Source: Lachnoclostridium sp. An131 (GTDB lineage: Bacteria; Bacillota; Clostridia; Lachnospirales; Lachnospiraceae). From it: DNA of 64,000 nt. The notes beneath the pieces were generated by a model. It was not told where the DNA came from. It saw nothing but the letters and a program-made list of their open reading frames with translations, and ran no database searches. A program made the position numbers and the translations under genes. The stretch lies in NCBI RefSeq assembly GCF_002160825.1, contig NZ_NFLI01000005.1, positions 124,001-188,000 of the forward strand, in the 5' to 3' direction. Positions 1-9,850 of this stretch are shown here, piece by piece. How positions within the stretch are numbered: the stretch's first letter is position 1; each line of letters opens with the position of its first letter.

Positions 1-716
1 ACAATCTCTCCGCCCTGCTTCAACGTCTCGATCCGGCGCACATCCATACGGATGGAAGAATAGAATTTCAGAGCCCGGCCTCCTGTGGTCACCTCCGGAT
101 TTCCAAACATTACGCCCACCTTTTCACGGAGCTGGTTGATGAAAATCACCGTACATTTCGACTTGCTGATGACTGCCGTCAGCTTTCTCAGCGCCTGGGA
201 CATCAGACGTGCCTGCAGACCCACATGGGCGTCTCCCATATCGCCCTCAATCTCTGCCTTCGGAACCAGAGCCGCCACAGAATCTACGATAATGATATCC
301 ACAGCGCCCGAGCGCACCATGGTTTCCGCAATCTCAAGAGCCTGCTCTCCGTTATCCGGCTGAGAAATATAGAGATTATCCACGTCCACTCCGATGTTCT
401 TTGCATATACGGGATCCAGCGCATGCTCCGCGTCGATAAAGCCTGCAATACCGCCGCGCTTCTGCACCTCCGCCACCATATGAAGAGCCACCGTCGTCTT
501 ACCGCTGGACTCCGGACCATACACCTCTATGATTCTTCCCTTGGGAATGCCGCCCAGTCCCAGTGCCAGATCCAGGCTCAGACAGCCTGTAGGCGTCGTC
601 TCTATCTGCATATTGGCTCCCTTGTCACCCAGCTTCATGACGGAGCCCTTTCCAAACTGCTTCTCGATCTGAGCCAGCGCCGCATCCAGCGCTTTCAGCT
701 TTTCTTCCTTAACCAT
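1..716 (-). CDS. recA: Recombinase RecA, 3' end cut by the window
   Basis: RecA forms ATP-dependent filaments on single-stranded DNA, drives strand exchange and triggers SOS repressor cleavage. The first 238 residues are present. The Walker A motif GPESSGKT is at residues 67-74, the Walker B-like strand [11 protein letters not shown] follows, and the L2 loop region [20 protein letters not shown] is intact. The ATG at 716 has AAGGAG six bases upstream. The C-terminal part lies beyond base 1. The family identity is certain. Confidence 0.98.
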   Translation of the reverse strand, partial: MVKEEKLKALDAALAQIEKQFGKGSVMKLGDKGANMQIETTPTGCLSLDLALGLGGIPKGRIIEVYGPESSGKTTVALHMVAEVQKRGGIAGFIDAEHALDPVYAKNIGVDVDNLYISQPDNGEQALEIAETMVRSGAVDIIIVDSVAALVPKAEIEGDMGDAHVGLQARLMSQALRKLTAVISKSKCTVIFINQLREKVGVMFGNPEVTTGGRALKFYSSIRMDVRRIETLKQGGEI

Positions 717-783
717 TTACTTCTCCTTATCCCTCTTCCAGATTTATTTTCGAATGTCTGTTCGTTTTCTGGATTCTATCTTA

Positions 784-1171
784 TTATATTTTCCCGCCTC
801 TGTCAAGCAGAAAGCAGAAATCTTCCACGGAAGCCGACCTTGCCGCCAGCTTCAGCCAGTTCTTCAGAGCATCCGGATCCTTTTCTTCCAGAATTTTTTC
901 CCGCAGCTCTTCCGGCACCGGGCCCAGCTCCTCCAGAAGCTCTATGACACTTTCCGCCTTTCCCCTCTGCCTTTCCCTCTGCTTTCCCTGCCAGTCTTTC
1001 AAGCGCTTTCTCTTCCCATGCCTGCATATACTTCACTCCCATTTCCTCGCTGGATCTTATCTTTTGAACAAAACTGTGAATTTTCCGGACAGTCCATCGT
1101 CTGATCGAACAGAAATCTGTCCAGCAGCGTTAATTCTCTTAAAGTTTTATGCAACTGTTTTCCTCCTCCAT
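784..1171 (-). pseudogene. Remnant of an Rpn-family (PD-(D/E)XK) recombination-promoting nuclease / transposase-like gene
   Basis: All three minus frames contain consecutive scraps of one protein. The start MEEENSCIKL (ATG at 1171) is followed in another frame by RELTLLDRFLFDQTM, in a third frame by VQKIRSSEEMGVKYMQAWEE, and finally by a C-terminal tail (start about 1002) ending KLAARSASVEDFCFLLD. These match, from my memory of the family, the N-terminal and C-terminal ends of Rpn/PDDEXK transposase-like proteins of gut Clostridia. The whole catalytic middle (normally some 200 residues) is missing and there are at least three frame breaks, so this is a dead relic. The 72-residue tail alone could be mistaken for a gene. 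Confidence 0.7.
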
Positions 1172-1498
1172 TTTATAAAAGATTGCATAAAGTTTCAACG
1201 TTCTCTTTTCAAAAACCCCTATCTTTTGTGCCGCTCCGTTTGCAAACTGGAAATCATGGAGAGAAATTCTCCTTTGAATCAGCAGATTTGCTGATATGTG
1301 CAGAATATCACGAATCCAGAAACAAATCAACTGTTTTTTACAAATTTATCCTTATTTCCTGTTAACCAAACCTACCTTCCCTTTTTGTTTCAGGAAGTCA
1401 GACTGAACAGCGCCAGCATACCATAGGCTTCATATCCCAGGTGTGCCGGCGCTGTCTACGTCTTTCTTTGTATTTACATTTCTTTATATTTTATACTT
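1172..1498. other. Intergenic stretch without a recognisable gene
   Basis: This 327-base gap lies between the Rpn remnant and the lipoprotein gene. It is AT-rich and no convincing coding frame with a ribosome site was seen. The only structure is an imperfect inverted repeat at 1408-1454. Confidence 0.5.
1408..1454. terminator. Imperfect hairpin downstream of the lipoprotein gene
   Basis: CAGCGCCAGCATACC pairs with GGTGTGCCGGCGCTG in 13 of 15 positions across a 17-base loop. It sits 45 bases past the stop of the minus-strand lipoprotein gene. No T-run follows on the minus strand, whereas the plus side is T-rich, so the terminator role is uncertain. Confidence 0.4.
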
Positions 1499-2131
1499 CT
1501 ATTTCACCTCTGTGCCGCCCCACTCCACGACGGTAAACCCTTTCCTGGGCATCGTATGCAGCACAGGCTCCGGCACGTCTATCGGCTTCTCCAAAGGGCA
1601 GTAAGCCATAAATACCCGGATAATACTGTCCGGCTCCGGCTCAATATGCAGAGCGGCCTGACTGGTATACGCATCTGTCTGGAACGTAATCAGGTTCCAG
1701 GGATTCCTTTCCATCTGCGGCAGCCAGTATACGATAAATTCATTGTATTCCTCCGGTAAAAGGCCCAGCGCAGCCAGCTTTTCCTGAAGGAACTCTGCCG
1801 TAGCTTCCCCCTTCACCACGAAACCGCTGCTCATATCATACTGTGCATCCGTGACTCCTTCCCAGAACAGATAGGAATACTCCTTTCCGTCCCGCAGATT
1901 CTGCAGCGTGCCGTCCGGACGGGCTATCACATGCCAGCCGTCCTCATAAGCCGGATAGGTGCAGGTCAGCTCTCCTTCATAATCCAGCCAGACGCTGACC
2001 TCCTCTGCTTTTTCCGGATAAAGGTAGATCACTGGCTTTTCCGCTAAAAACTCTTCCTTTTTATCTCTGCAGCCCGCTGCCGTCATCAGGAGCGCCAGCA
2101 GCAGAACCAAAACCGCATGCTTTTTCTTCAT
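1499..2131 (-). CDS. Lipoprotein of unknown function with a KPVIYLYP motif domain
   Basis: Probable membrane-anchored lipoprotein of 210 residues. The N-terminus is MKKKHAVLVLLLALLMTAAGC, a typical signal peptide ending in a lipobox (TAAGC). The mature part opens with KPVIYLYPEKAEEVSVWLDY, a motif I associate with an uncharacterised beta-rich family found in exported Firmicute proteins. Its function is unknown. A GTG two codons earlier (2137) overlaps the AAGGAGGAG ribosome site, whereas the ATG at 2131 is correctly spaced, so the latter was chosen. It stands alone between the Rpn remnant and an M15-type lipoprotein in the same direction, so an envelope role is likely. Confidence 0.75.
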   Translation of the reverse strand: MKKKHAVLVLLLALLMTAAGCRDKKEEFLAEKPVIYLYPEKAEEVSVWLDYEGELTCTYPAYEDGWHVIARPDGTLQNLRDGKEYSYLFWEGVTDAQYDMSSGFVVKGEATAEFLQEKLAALGLLPEEYNEFIVYWLPQMERNPWNLITFQTDAYTSQAALHIEPEPDSIIRVFMAYCPLEKPIDVPEPVLHTMPRKGFTVVEWGGTEVK

Positions 2132-2242
2132 ACCCACTCCTCCTTCGTCTTCTTTGCCGTTCCCCTGCTTTTCTCTATCTATTTTCTCTATCTATAAGTA
2201 ATAACGAAGAAAAAGCCTGTTTTGCTACAAAAAATTATTTTT

Positions 2243-3109
2243 TTATGAATCCATCTGAAAATGCTGGTAATCCTTCAGCGTTCTCCAGTTTCCTCCCCAG
2301 GTAAAGCCGTATTCTTCAAAAAGCTCCAGGCAGAGATCCCCCTCTCCGCCGATTTTATAAGGGAACTCCCATGAGCGGTCCGCATAAGGCTCGCTTCCGG
2401 GAGGAGAACTGTGTTCCACACCGTTTTCCCATGTTACATAGGGGTTGTAAAAAGGATTGATGTCAATGGCCATGCCAAAGGCATGCCGGGAGAGGTGGGT
2501 GCTCCCCTCTACTACACGGTAGTTAAAGCAGGAAGTATTGTTGTCAAGGCAGGATGCGTCGTCGTCTCCGCCGTACTCGTCGATCAGACGCATTTTCTCT
2601 ATCGGATATCCGTTATCATAAAGAGCGCGGAAAATCTCAAGCACTGCATCCGCAATCTGTTCATTTACCACCATTTCTCCTACATGGGGCTGTCCGTCAA
2701 AGCCCATATAGAGCATGCGCAGGTACCTCAGCTCCGAAAGTGCAATATTATCATTTTCCACATAAGAGACTCCGTCCATGCGCGCAAAAACCTCATCCGA
2801 AATCTCCGATGAATCAAACAGTGACGCCGTCTCTTCCTCTGTGAGCGCGTCCTCTACTATGGTTCCAGAGTCACAGACATGGTAATATTCCAGCCGGGCC
2901 GCCCGCTCCTGCGCCTCCTGAATCTCACGCTCCTCCTGCTCTTCCCGAACCTCCCGGAAGGCTTCTGAAAGCGGAAGGCCTGCGCCCTTTGAAAGGCTTG
3001 CGCTTCCTGCCGCGCTCTCCCTTGTTCCGGGGCCACCGCAGCTGCCGCATAACAGGCAAATGGCCATTCCTGCGGCAGAAATGACCATTTTTACACCTTT
3101 TTTACTCAT
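2243..3109 (-). CDS. M15-type peptidase lipoprotein (VanY-like D-Ala-D-Ala carboxypeptidase fold)
   Basis: Predicted exported zinc peptidase of about 288 residues acting on peptidoglycan peptides. After a short signal sequence (AAGMAICLLCGSC) comes a charged Glu/Arg-rich linker. The C-terminal catalytic domain has the zinc signature HAFGMAIDINPF (H..G..xD arrangement) and the later YQHFQ histidine. The lipobox LLCGSC is slightly non-canonical. A TTG at 3139 would add ten residues, but the ATG at 3109 has GAGG upstream and directly precedes the signal peptide. The domain resembles the M15_4 branch, some of which act as endolysin-like endopeptidases, so substrate specificity is open. Confidence 0.8.
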   Translation of the reverse strand: MSKKGVKMVISAAGMAICLLCGSCGGPGTRESAAGSASLSKGAGLPLSEAFREVREEQEEREIQEAQERAARLEYYHVCDSGTIVEDALTEEETASLFDSSEISDEVFARMDGVSYVENDNIALSELRYLRMLYMGFDGQPHVGEMVVNEQIADAVLEIFRALYDNGYPIEKMRLIDEYGGDDDASCLDNNTSCFNYRVVEGSTHLSRHAFGMAIDINPFYNPYVTWENGVEHSSPPGSEPYADRSWEFPYKIGGEGDLCLELFEEYGFTWGGNWRTLKDYQHFQMDS

Positions 3110-3168
3110 ATATGCTTTTACCTCGATTTCGCTGAGCAAGCCAAAAAGCTTACCGGCATGTCAGAAGC

Positions 3169-4257
3169 CTACTGCTTTGCCGCAATATAGCCCTGAGCCT
3201 TCAGAAGCTCCGCGCAGAGCACCGCTCCGCCGGCCGCTCCGCGGACTGTATTGTGGGACAGACCCACAAACTTCCAGTCATATACGTGATCCTCACGCAG
3301 ACGTCCGATGGATACGCCCATTCCGTTCTCGTAATCTACATCCAGCTTCACCTGGGGGCGGTTATCCTCCTCCAGATACTGGATAAACTGCTTCGGCGCG
3401 CTGGGAAGCTCCAGCTCCTGAGGCAGTCCCCGGAAGGAACGCAGCTTCTCAATCAGCTGCTCCTTTGTGGGCTTCCTGCGGAACCTTACAAATACTGCCG
3501 CCGTATGGCCGTTCAGGACAGGAACACGGATGCACTGGCAGGTAATCACCGGCTCCTTCGCAAGGCGGATTTCACCGTCTTCCAGGGTTCCCAGAACACG
3601 CAGCGGCTCCTTTTCGCTCTTCTCTTCCTCGCCGCCGATATAGGGAATAATGTTTTCCACCATCTCCGGCCAGTCCTTAAAGGTCTTTCCTGCTCCGGAA
3701 ATCGCCTGATACGTCGTAGCCACCACCTCATAGGGCTCGAACTCCTTCCAGGCTGCCAGAGCCGGCGTATAGGACTGGATCGAGCAGTTTGGCTTCACAG
3801 CGATAAAGCCTCTCTGTGTGCCCAGGCGCTCCTTCTGCTTCTCAATAATCTTCGCGTGATCCGCATTGATTTCCGGAATCATCATCGGCACGTCCGGCGT
3901 CCAGCGGTGCGCGCTGTTATTGGACACAACCGGAGTCTCCGTCTTTGCATAGGCCTCCTCGATGGCACGGATCTCATCCTTTGTCATATCTACAGCGCTG
4001 AACACAAAGTCCACGCCTGCCGCCACCTTCTCTACCTCGTTTACATTCATGACAACGATATTTTTTACCGCTTCCGGCATCGGCGTATCCATCTTCCAGC
4101 GGCCGCCTACAGCCTCCTCATAGGTTTTTCCTGCGCTTCTTTCGCTGGCAGCAATCGTCACCACCTCAAACCAGGGATGGTTCTCCAGCAGAGAAATAAA
4201 TCTCTGTCCTACCATACCAGTTCCGCCTAAGATTCCCACTCTCAGTTTCTCGCTCAT
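3169..4257 (-). CDS. asd: Aspartate-semialdehyde dehydrogenase
   Basis: Converts L-aspartyl-4-phosphate to aspartate semialdehyde with NADPH, the branch point to lysine/diaminopimelate, threonine and methionine. The Rossmann start [14 protein letters not shown] and the active-site Cys in [10 protein letters not shown] are clear, and the 362-residue length fits. The sequence looks like the archaeal/fungal subclass ([11 protein letters not shown], [10 protein letters not shown]) rather than the E. coli type. The ATG at 4257 has GAGGAG upstream. It is monocistronic or co-transcribed with the upstream argH on the same strand, separated by 125 bases. Confidence 0.95.
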   Translation of the reverse strand: MSEKLRVGILGGTGMVGQRFISLLENHPWFEVVTIAASERSAGKTYEEAVGGRWKMDTPMPEAVKNIVVMNVNEVEKVAAGVDFVFSAVDMTKDEIRAIEEAYAKTETPVVSNNSAHRWTPDVPMMIPEINADHAKIIEKQKERLGTQRGFIAVKPNCSIQSYTPALAAWKEFEPYEVVATTYQAISGAGKTFKDWPEMVENIIPYIGGEEEKSEKEPLRVLGTLEDGEIRLAKEPVITCQCIRVPVLNGHTAAVFVRFRRKPTKEQLIEKLRSFRGLPQELELPSAPKQFIQYLEEDNRPQVKLDVDYENGMGVSIGRLREDHVYDWKFVGLSHNTVRGAAGGAVLCAELLKAQGYIAAKQ

Positions 4258-4382
4258 TTTTCATACACTCCTCTGTTTATGTCTTTATATCGCGGACATA
4301 TGTCTTTATCTTAAAGTATACTACCGCAGATTATGCAAAAATGCAAGTATTTTTTCGCAGGACAGCAAGCTGCAGTCCCAAC

Positions 4383-5771
4383 CTACAGAGCCGGATGCTC
4401 CTCCATCCATTTCTCATTCAGAGCAATCACCTGCTCCATGGCTGCCCTGCCAGGCGCTCCGAGAGTCAGGCGCTTATTCACACAGGTGTCCATGCTGACT
4501 GCGTCATAGATATCCTTCTCAAAGACAGGGCTGACTGCTTTCAGCTCTTCCAGGGAAAGCTCCTCAATCGCCTTGTTCTGCTCGATGCAGTAAAGCACCA
4601 GGCGTCCGATGATTCCGTGGGCGTCGCGGAAGGGCACGCCGTGGTTTACCAGATAATCCGCCGCGTCCGTCGCATTTGTAAAGCCCTTCTTCGCGCTTTC
4701 TTCCATGACGTCCCGGTTGAATTTCATGGTATCCAGCATTCCGGTAAAAAGCGCCAGGCAGCCCTTCACCGTGTCGAAGGCGTCAAAGGTCAGCTCCTTA
4801 TCCTCCTGCATATCCTTATTGTATGCCAGAGGCAGGCCCTTCATAGCCGTGAGCAGGGATATGAGCGCCCCATAAACACGGCCTGTCTTGCCACGCACCA
4901 GCTCAGCGATATCCGGATTCTTCTTCTGGGGCATGATGCTGCTGCCCGTGCTGTAGGCGTCGTCAATCTCCACAAACCGATACTCGTTTGTATTCCAGAT
5001 GATGATCTCCTCTGAGAAACGGCTCAGATGCATCATAATTGTAGACAGAGCCGACAGAAGCTCGATGAGATAATCCCTGTCTGACACAGAATCCATGCTG
5101 TTCAGCGTCGGGCCTGCAAAGCCGAGAAGCTCAGCCGTATATTCCCGGTCCAGCGGATAGGTGGTTCCCGCCAGTGCGCCCGATCCGAGCGGACAGTAAT
5201 TCATTCTTTCATAAATATCATGGAGGCGGCCCCTGTCCCGCTTAAACATTTCAAAATAAGCGCCCAGATGGTGAGCCAGCGTAATCGGCTGGGCCTTCTG
5301 AAGATGGGTAAAGCCCGGCATGAAGGTCTCCGTATTTTCCTTCATGAGACGCAGAAGCACTGCCAGCAGCTCCCGTACCAGCCCATCGATCTCCTCAATC
5401 TCATCTCTTGTATAAAGCTTCATATCCAGAGCTACCTGATCGTTGCGGCTGCGCCCGGTATGGAGCTTCTTTCCGGCGTCGCCAATCCGGTCAATCAACA
5501 CAGCCTCCACAAAGCTGTGAATGTCCTCATATTCGTCAGAAATCTCCAGCTTCCCGCTTTCCACATCCGCGAGGATCCCTTCGATCCCGGCAAGGATGGC
5601 GTCCCTCTCCTCCTCGGTCAGGATTCCCTGCTTCGCAAGCATTTTCACATGAGCCATGCTGCCCTGCATATCCTGCTTATAAAACTTTTTATCAAATGAA
5701 ATCGATGCATTGAAATTGTATACGAGCTTGTCCGTCTCCTTGGTGAAACGGCCTCCCCAAAGCTGTGCCAT
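4383..5771 (-). CDS. argH: Argininosuccinate lyase
   Basis: Last step of arginine biosynthesis: splits argininosuccinate into arginine and fumarate. The 462-residue protein begins [11 protein letters not shown] and carries the fumarase/aspartase superfamily signature [12 protein letters not shown]. The HTGRSRND substrate-binding loop is near residue 105. An in-frame start 12 codons earlier is possible, but the ATG at 5771 has GAGGG nine bases upstream and matches the family N-terminus. No other arg gene is nearby. Confidence 0.97.
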   Translation of the reverse strand: MAQLWGGRFTKETDKLVYNFNASISFDKKFYKQDMQGSMAHVKMLAKQGILTEEERDAILAGIEGILADVESGKLEISDEYEDIHSFVEAVLIDRIGDAGKKLHTGRSRNDQVALDMKLYTRDEIEEIDGLVRELLAVLLRLMKENTETFMPGFTHLQKAQPITLAHHLGAYFEMFKRDRGRLHDIYERMNYCPLGSGALAGTTYPLDREYTAELLGFAGPTLNSMDSVSDRDYLIELLSALSTIMMHLSRFSEEIIIWNTNEYRFVEIDDAYSTGSSIMPQKKNPDIAELVRGKTGRVYGALISLLTAMKGLPLAYNKDMQEDKELTFDAFDTVKGCLALFTGMLDTMKFNRDVMEESAKKGFTNATDAADYLVNHGVPFRDAHGIIGRLVLYCIEQNKAIEELSLEELKAVSPVFEKDIYDAVSMDTCVNKRLTLGAPGRAAMEQVIALNEKWMEEHPAL

Positions 5772-5925
5772 ATGCGTTCCCTCACTTGTGCTTTTATTCC
5801 CGCGCACGTCCCAGGACAGCCCATCCTTCTCGCTTTATCGTCTGCGAATGCGGCATACTCATCCTGCACACACGCGTACGCGGGTGTCTGACTGGTTTTC
5901 ATAGTAGCACAGTTGGAAAACAGAT

Positions 5926-6600
5926 TCAAGAATTTCCGGGCATCTGGGCAGAAAATTCCAAGACAGAGCCGGCCTGCCCCTGTTTCTTACGTTCCCGCAG
6001 CGAGAACACACAGCCGCAGTAATCCTGCCGGTACAGCCCGTACTGCGCCGAAAGCTCTGTCGATCTCTTGTAGCCGTTTTTCTTCTTGAAATCGCTGAAC
6101 AGATACGGAACCTTGTATTCCTCCGCCAGATACGCGCCAATCTCATTGAGCTTCTGGGCGTTCTTCAGCGGACTGATGGACAGCGTTGTCGTAAAATAGT
6201 CAAAGCCTCCGGCCCGGGCCATCTGGGCCGCCTCTTCCAGCCGCAGGCGGTAGCAGCGAAAGCACCGCTCCCCTCCCTCGGGAAGCGCCTCCAGCCCCCG
6301 GGCCATATCATAAAAGCGTTCCGGCTCGTAAGGGCCTTCCAGGAACGAGACCGGATGCTTTACCGGCAGCTCTCCGATCAGGCGCTGCTGCTCCTCCACC
6401 CGCTTCCCAAATTCCTCCGGCGGATAGATATTCGGATTATAATAAAAGACTGTGATGGAAAAATAGTTCGACAGATATTCCAGCACATAGCTGCTGCAGG
6501 GCGCGCAGCAGCTGTGAAGCAGAAGGCGCGGAACGCGGCCCTGCGCCTCCAGCTCCTGAATGAGCTTATCCAGTTCCTTCTGATAATTTATCTGATTCAT
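5926..6600 (-). CDS. queH: Epoxyqueuosine reductase QueH
   Basis: Reduces epoxyqueuosine to queuosine in the wobble base of GUN tRNAs; QueH (former DUF208) is the cobalamin-independent form. Its signature cysteines are all present: HSCCAPCSSYV near residue 30, CFRCYRLRL near 115 and DYCGCVFSL near 195, the set that binds the Fe-S cluster and a metal. The 224-residue length is typical. The ribosome site is GGGAG. It is followed upstream, 14 bases away, by the VanY-type gene, so the two are probably one transcript. Confidence 0.92.
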   Translation of the reverse strand: MNQINYQKELDKLIQELEAQGRVPRLLLHSCCAPCSSYVLEYLSNYFSITVFYYNPNIYPPEEFGKRVEEQQRLIGELPVKHPVSFLEGPYEPERFYDMARGLEALPEGGERCFRCYRLRLEEAAQMARAGGFDYFTTTLSISPLKNAQKLNEIGAYLAEEYKVPYLFSDFKKKNGYKRSTELSAQYGLYRQDYCGCVFSLRERKKQGQAGSVLEFSAQMPGNS

Positions 6601-6614
6601 ATTCTCTCCCTGCT

Positions 6615-7526
6615 TTAAGCCTCTCCCAGATATTCCTCCAGACAGATTCCCCGCTCCATAATCTCCCGCGCGGCCTTCTCTCCCACATACCGGTAATGCC
6701 AGGGCTCATAGATAATTCCCGTCTCTTCCGTCTTATCCGTAGGATAGCGCAGGATAAAGCCGTATTTCCAGCAGTTTTCCATCAGCCACTGCTGCTCCGC
6801 TGTCTGCTCCTGCTTCTCATCCAGGATCTGATAATCTCTGGCTACGATGTCTACAGCCAGCCCGAGATTGTGCTCGCTCGTTCCCGGGTAAGCCACCACG
6901 GTTCCGGCCTCTCTGAGAGCCGCTGTATGGCTCATGCCTTCCGCCTCCAGGCGGCGCACCTTATCCTCATAGAGCTCTGTCTGCTTCTCTATGGTACGAT
7001 AAGCCGAACATACCCAAAAGTCAAGACCTTCTTTTCTTCCATCGGCAAGCATCTCCTGAAGAAAGGACACTGCCCTGGCGTCAAAATCATAATTATTTTC
7101 AATCTCTGCAAGCTCCGGGGCATATCCCTCTTCCACGGGGTGGGACGCATTTACCAGCGTAAGCCTCCAGTCGTTCGAACTGTAATTTTCTGAAAGCTCT
7201 CCCCGGGCGCTGTCCCCGTCATATCCCGCGCCTGCTTCTGCCTTTCCGCCTCTGTCCCCGGAGCCTTCGCCCGCAGAACCTTCTCCTGCCATGGACATCC
7301 GTTCCTGTGCCTGGGCCAGAAGCCCCGTTTCCTTTGCAAAGACGATTTTTCCAAACAATACTCCCAGCAGAAAGGTAAACAGGCAAAACCCCAGAATCTT
7401 TCTGCGCAGCTCTCTCTGCCGTCTCCGGCGTCTCTGCTCTCCGTACCTTTGCTCCTCGTGCCTGTGCTCTCTGTGCCTGTACTCCCTCCGGCTGTTCTTT
7501 TCTTCCTGCCATTCCTGATTTTTCAT
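6615..7526 (-). CDS. Membrane-anchored VanY/DacB-type D-alanyl-D-alanine carboxypeptidase (M15B)
   Basis: Predicted cell-wall carboxypeptidase trimming D-Ala from stem peptides outside the membrane. The 303-residue protein has an unusual Arg/Glu/His-rich cytosolic tail of about 45 residues (runs such as RHREHRHEEQRYGEQRRRRR). A single membrane segment follows (FCLFTFLLGVLFGKIVF), then a Gly/Ser-rich linker and the catalytic domain with SEHNLGLAVDIV and EPWHYRYVG, the zinc-binding pair of the VanY family. The ATG at 7526 was chosen because it follows GAGAGG and immediately precedes the basic tail. Longer in-frame extensions overlap the neighbouring gene. Confidence 0.88.
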   Translation of the reverse strand: MKNQEWQEEKNSRREYRHREHRHEEQRYGEQRRRRRQRELRRKILGFCLFTFLLGVLFGKIVFAKETGLLAQAQERMSMAGEGSAGEGSGDRGGKAEAGAGYDGDSARGELSENYSSNDWRLTLVNASHPVEEGYAPELAEIENNYDFDARAVSFLQEMLADGRKEGLDFWVCSAYRTIEKQTELYEDKVRRLEAEGMSHTAALREAGTVVAYPGTSEHNLGLAVDIVARDYQILDEKQEQTAEQQWLMENCWKYGFILRYPTDKTEETGIIYEPWHYRYVGEKAAREIMERGICLEEYLGEA

Positions 7527-7578
7527 GTTCCTCTCACCCCTTAAGCCTATGGTACAAAGGGGTTGTATCAGAAATGCA

Positions 7579-8406
7579 TCATTCAGCCCAAATCTGCATG
7601 CTTCCTCCATAAAGAGGCTCTGCCTGAAATTGATAGCCCATCTCCCAGCCGCTCTCATCGCCGTAATATACCGAAGCAGAAAAGCCAGGCTCCTCCATTC
7701 CCCAGGCCTCCCTGACGTTCTCGCGGGCCTCCTGCTCCGACAGGCCGCCGGACATCTTTTTCTCTATCTCCTTTTCAAACTCTGCCAGATTCTCCCCGCC
7801 TGCCCCGTCTGATTCCGGAAACGGCGTCACGCTTGATGAGGCCACATGACAGCCCAGATACTCTCCCCAGCCGGAAATCAGACTGTCTGCCTCATCGGCC
7901 CCTGCCTCCGTTTCTCCGCTGCAGCTCAGCTCCAGAATCCTGCCCGTCTCATCGTCCACCGTCACACTCAGAATTCTTCCTTCATCTGTGAACAGCTCTC
8001 CTGTCCAGAACACTGCGGAATCCTCTCCTTCTACATCCATCATAAAGCTGGCCTCCATAGAAAACGCATCCACCTTTCCCAGCTCTCCGCTTAGAATCCC
8101 CAGCTCCTGCAGGGTGTCAAGCTCCTGCAGAATTCTGTCCTCGATGGTATCCTGGCTGTAAATTCTTCCCTTATCAAGCAGCATGGAATAGGAGGATTCC
8201 CGGCGCATCAGCCGGACCTTCTCCACAATCGTAAGCTCCGGCTGATCGGTGAGAACCACCTGCGCCGCCTCCTCCTGGGAGACCTGTCCCTCCAGCTTCT
8301 CATCCTGCCATCGAAACAGAAAACCGGGAAGCCCAAAGCTGACTGCCGCCGCAAAAAAGAGGAGAATCCCTGCCGCTGCACAGGCTCTGACATTCTTTCT
8401 TTTCAT
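7579..8406 (-). CDS. Membrane-anchored protein of unknown function, third gene of a two-component operon
   Basis: I do not recognise this 275-residue protein. It has one N-terminal membrane segment (AAAGILLFFAAAVSFGLPGFL) and an extracytoplasmic domain of about 240 residues rich in Glu and Ser. It starts three bases after the histidine kinase gene ends, so the order regulator-kinase-this gene is translationally coupled. By analogy with other RR-HK-accessory sets it may sense or modulate kinase activity, but that is inference only. It contains the internal phrase TDEGRILSVTVDDETGRILEL, reminiscent of PepSY-like beta strands, though this was not verified. Confidence 0.6.
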   Translation of the reverse strand: MKRKNVRACAAAGILLFFAAAVSFGLPGFLFRWQDEKLEGQVSQEEAAQVVLTDQPELTIVEKVRLMRRESSYSMLLDKGRIYSQDTIEDRILQELDTLQELGILSGELGKVDAFSMEASFMMDVEGEDSAVFWTGELFTDEGRILSVTVDDETGRILELSCSGETEAGADEADSLISGWGEYLGCHVASSSVTPFPESDGAGGENLAEFEKEIEKKMSGGLSEQEARENVREAWGMEEPGFSASVYYGDESGWEMGYQFQAEPLYGGSMQIWAE

Positions 8407-8409
8407 CTG

Positions 8410-9846
8410 CTATTCCTCCTGTCCGTCCGGAAGCCAGACCCGCGCATAGGTTCCCTTCCCTTCCATGCTTTGAAAGCTCAGCTTCCCCCCGTGCTGCTTT
8501 ACAATCTCTGCGCAGATAGAAAGCCCCAGGCCTGCGCCGCCCTGCCGCCTGGCTCGCGATTTGTCCACCATATAGAAGGCTTCCGTAATCCTGGAAAGCT
8601 CTTTCTCCGGTATTCCTTTCCCGGTATCTCTCACATAGAAGGCAAAGCCGTCTGCTTCCCTCCGTCCTAAGAGATACAGGAGCCCTCCCTGTTCCATAGC
8701 CTTCCGCCCGTTGTCCATCAGGTTTAAAAGCACTGTTTTCATCAGATCCGGTTCCAGCAGCGCCTGCCCGTCCTCCATGATAACCTTCAGCCTGATCCCT
8801 GCCTGTTCCAGGGAGGGCCTCATTACGCCCTGAAGCTCCTCCGCCAGCCACCGGACGCTTACGGGCCGTTTCTGAAGCTCTCCATGGCGGAGCACCATCA
8901 GATCCAGGAGCTTGAAGGCCAGGGCCTCCAGCCTCTTTCCTTCCCTGAAAATGTAGTTTGCCGCCTCAAAACGCTCTTCCTGGCTCATTTCTCTGGTACG
9001 GAGCATATCTGCATAGCCGATCATGGAGGTCAGCGGTGTTTTCAGCTCATGGGCAAAGCTCCCGATAAAATCCTCCTGCCTGCGGGCTGCATCCTCCAGC
9101 TCCTTAAACTGCCTCTCCAGGCTGTCTGCCATATGATTAAAGTCCGCCGCCAGCTGTCCGACCTCATCCTCTGTCTCTACCCGTGCCCGTACCTCAAGGC
9201 TTCCTCCTGCAAGCCGCCTGGCCGCCCTTGAAAGCCTTCTTAAGGGCCGCAGAAGCCATACGGCAATCAGATAGCAGCCCAGCCCTTCCAGAAGAAGAAG
9301 GCCTGCCATCCAGCGCCGGTATATGGCGTACTGGTTTTCCCGGTCTGCAAAAAGAGCCGTCACATCCCTTCCACTCTCCAGGCAGAGCACAGTTCCATCC
9401 TCCATCAGGATACCGCTGGCCGTAACCAGCTCATAGCTTTCTCCTGACCGCACCAGGATCCGCCCGCTGGTGTCCTCTGAGACAGCGCCGTGAAGCCGCT
9501 GCCTGTCATCTTCTCCGAGCAGCTCCCCGGATTCGCTTGCGTACAGCTCTGTCCCATCCTGACTGTATATGCGGAAGCTCAGCTCTGTGCCCGTCATTCC
9601 CTCCTTCATGGCCTGGGCAGCCCTGCGCACATCCGTCTCCAGATAGCCGGAATTCCGTTCCCGGGCCGTAGTGCTCCAGTAGGCCGCAAAGGAATACTGC
9701 AGCATCCGGTTTTCCTCCGCTGCATTCTTCACCTCTCTTTGCCAGCTGGACTGAAACAGGGCCGACAGCAGGGCATACCCCCCGATTCCCGTGACGAGCA
9801 GGGTAAACGCCAGAACTGATACACAGATTTTCCAGGAAAATTTCAC
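8410..9846 (-). CDS. Sensor histidine kinase
   Basis: Membrane sensor kinase of 478 residues. Membrane segment 1 is at about 8-29, an extracytoplasmic sensor at about 30-177, and membrane segment 2 at about 178-199. The HAMP linker runs about 200-250, and the phospho-accepting His266 is in SFAHELKTPLTSMIGY. The N box (NLMDNGRKA) and G boxes (DTGKGIPEKE, GGAGLGLSI) complete the ATP-binding domain. It lies four bases after the response regulator and is clearly its partner. The signal is unknown. The kinase-plus-accessory arrangement suggests envelope sensing. Confidence 0.95.
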   Translation of the reverse strand: MKFSWKICVSVLAFTLLVTGIGGYALLSALFQSSWQREVKNAAEENRMLQYSFAAYWSTTARERNSGYLETDVRRAAQAMKEGMTGTELSFRIYSQDGTELYASESGELLGEDDRQRLHGAVSEDTSGRILVRSGESYELVTASGILMEDGTVLCLESGRDVTALFADRENQYAIYRRWMAGLLLLEGLGCYLIAVWLLRPLRRLSRAARRLAGGSLEVRARVETEDEVGQLAADFNHMADSLERQFKELEDAARRQEDFIGSFAHELKTPLTSMIGYADMLRTREMSQEERFEAANYIFREGKRLEALAFKLLDLMVLRHGELQKRPVSVRWLAEELQGVMRPSLEQAGIRLKVIMEDGQALLEPDLMKTVLLNLMDNGRKAMEQGGLLYLLGRREADGFAFYVRDTGKGIPEKELSRITEAFYMVDKSRARRQGGAGLGLSICAEIVKQHGGKLSFQSMEGKGTYARVWLPDGQEE

Positions 9847-9850
9847 GTTA

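Noticed and set aside
3253-4230. Plus-strand frame of about 325 residues opposite asd
   Set aside because: It is antisense to a certain gene, rich in His/Leu/Arg as expected for a shadow, with no ribosome site.
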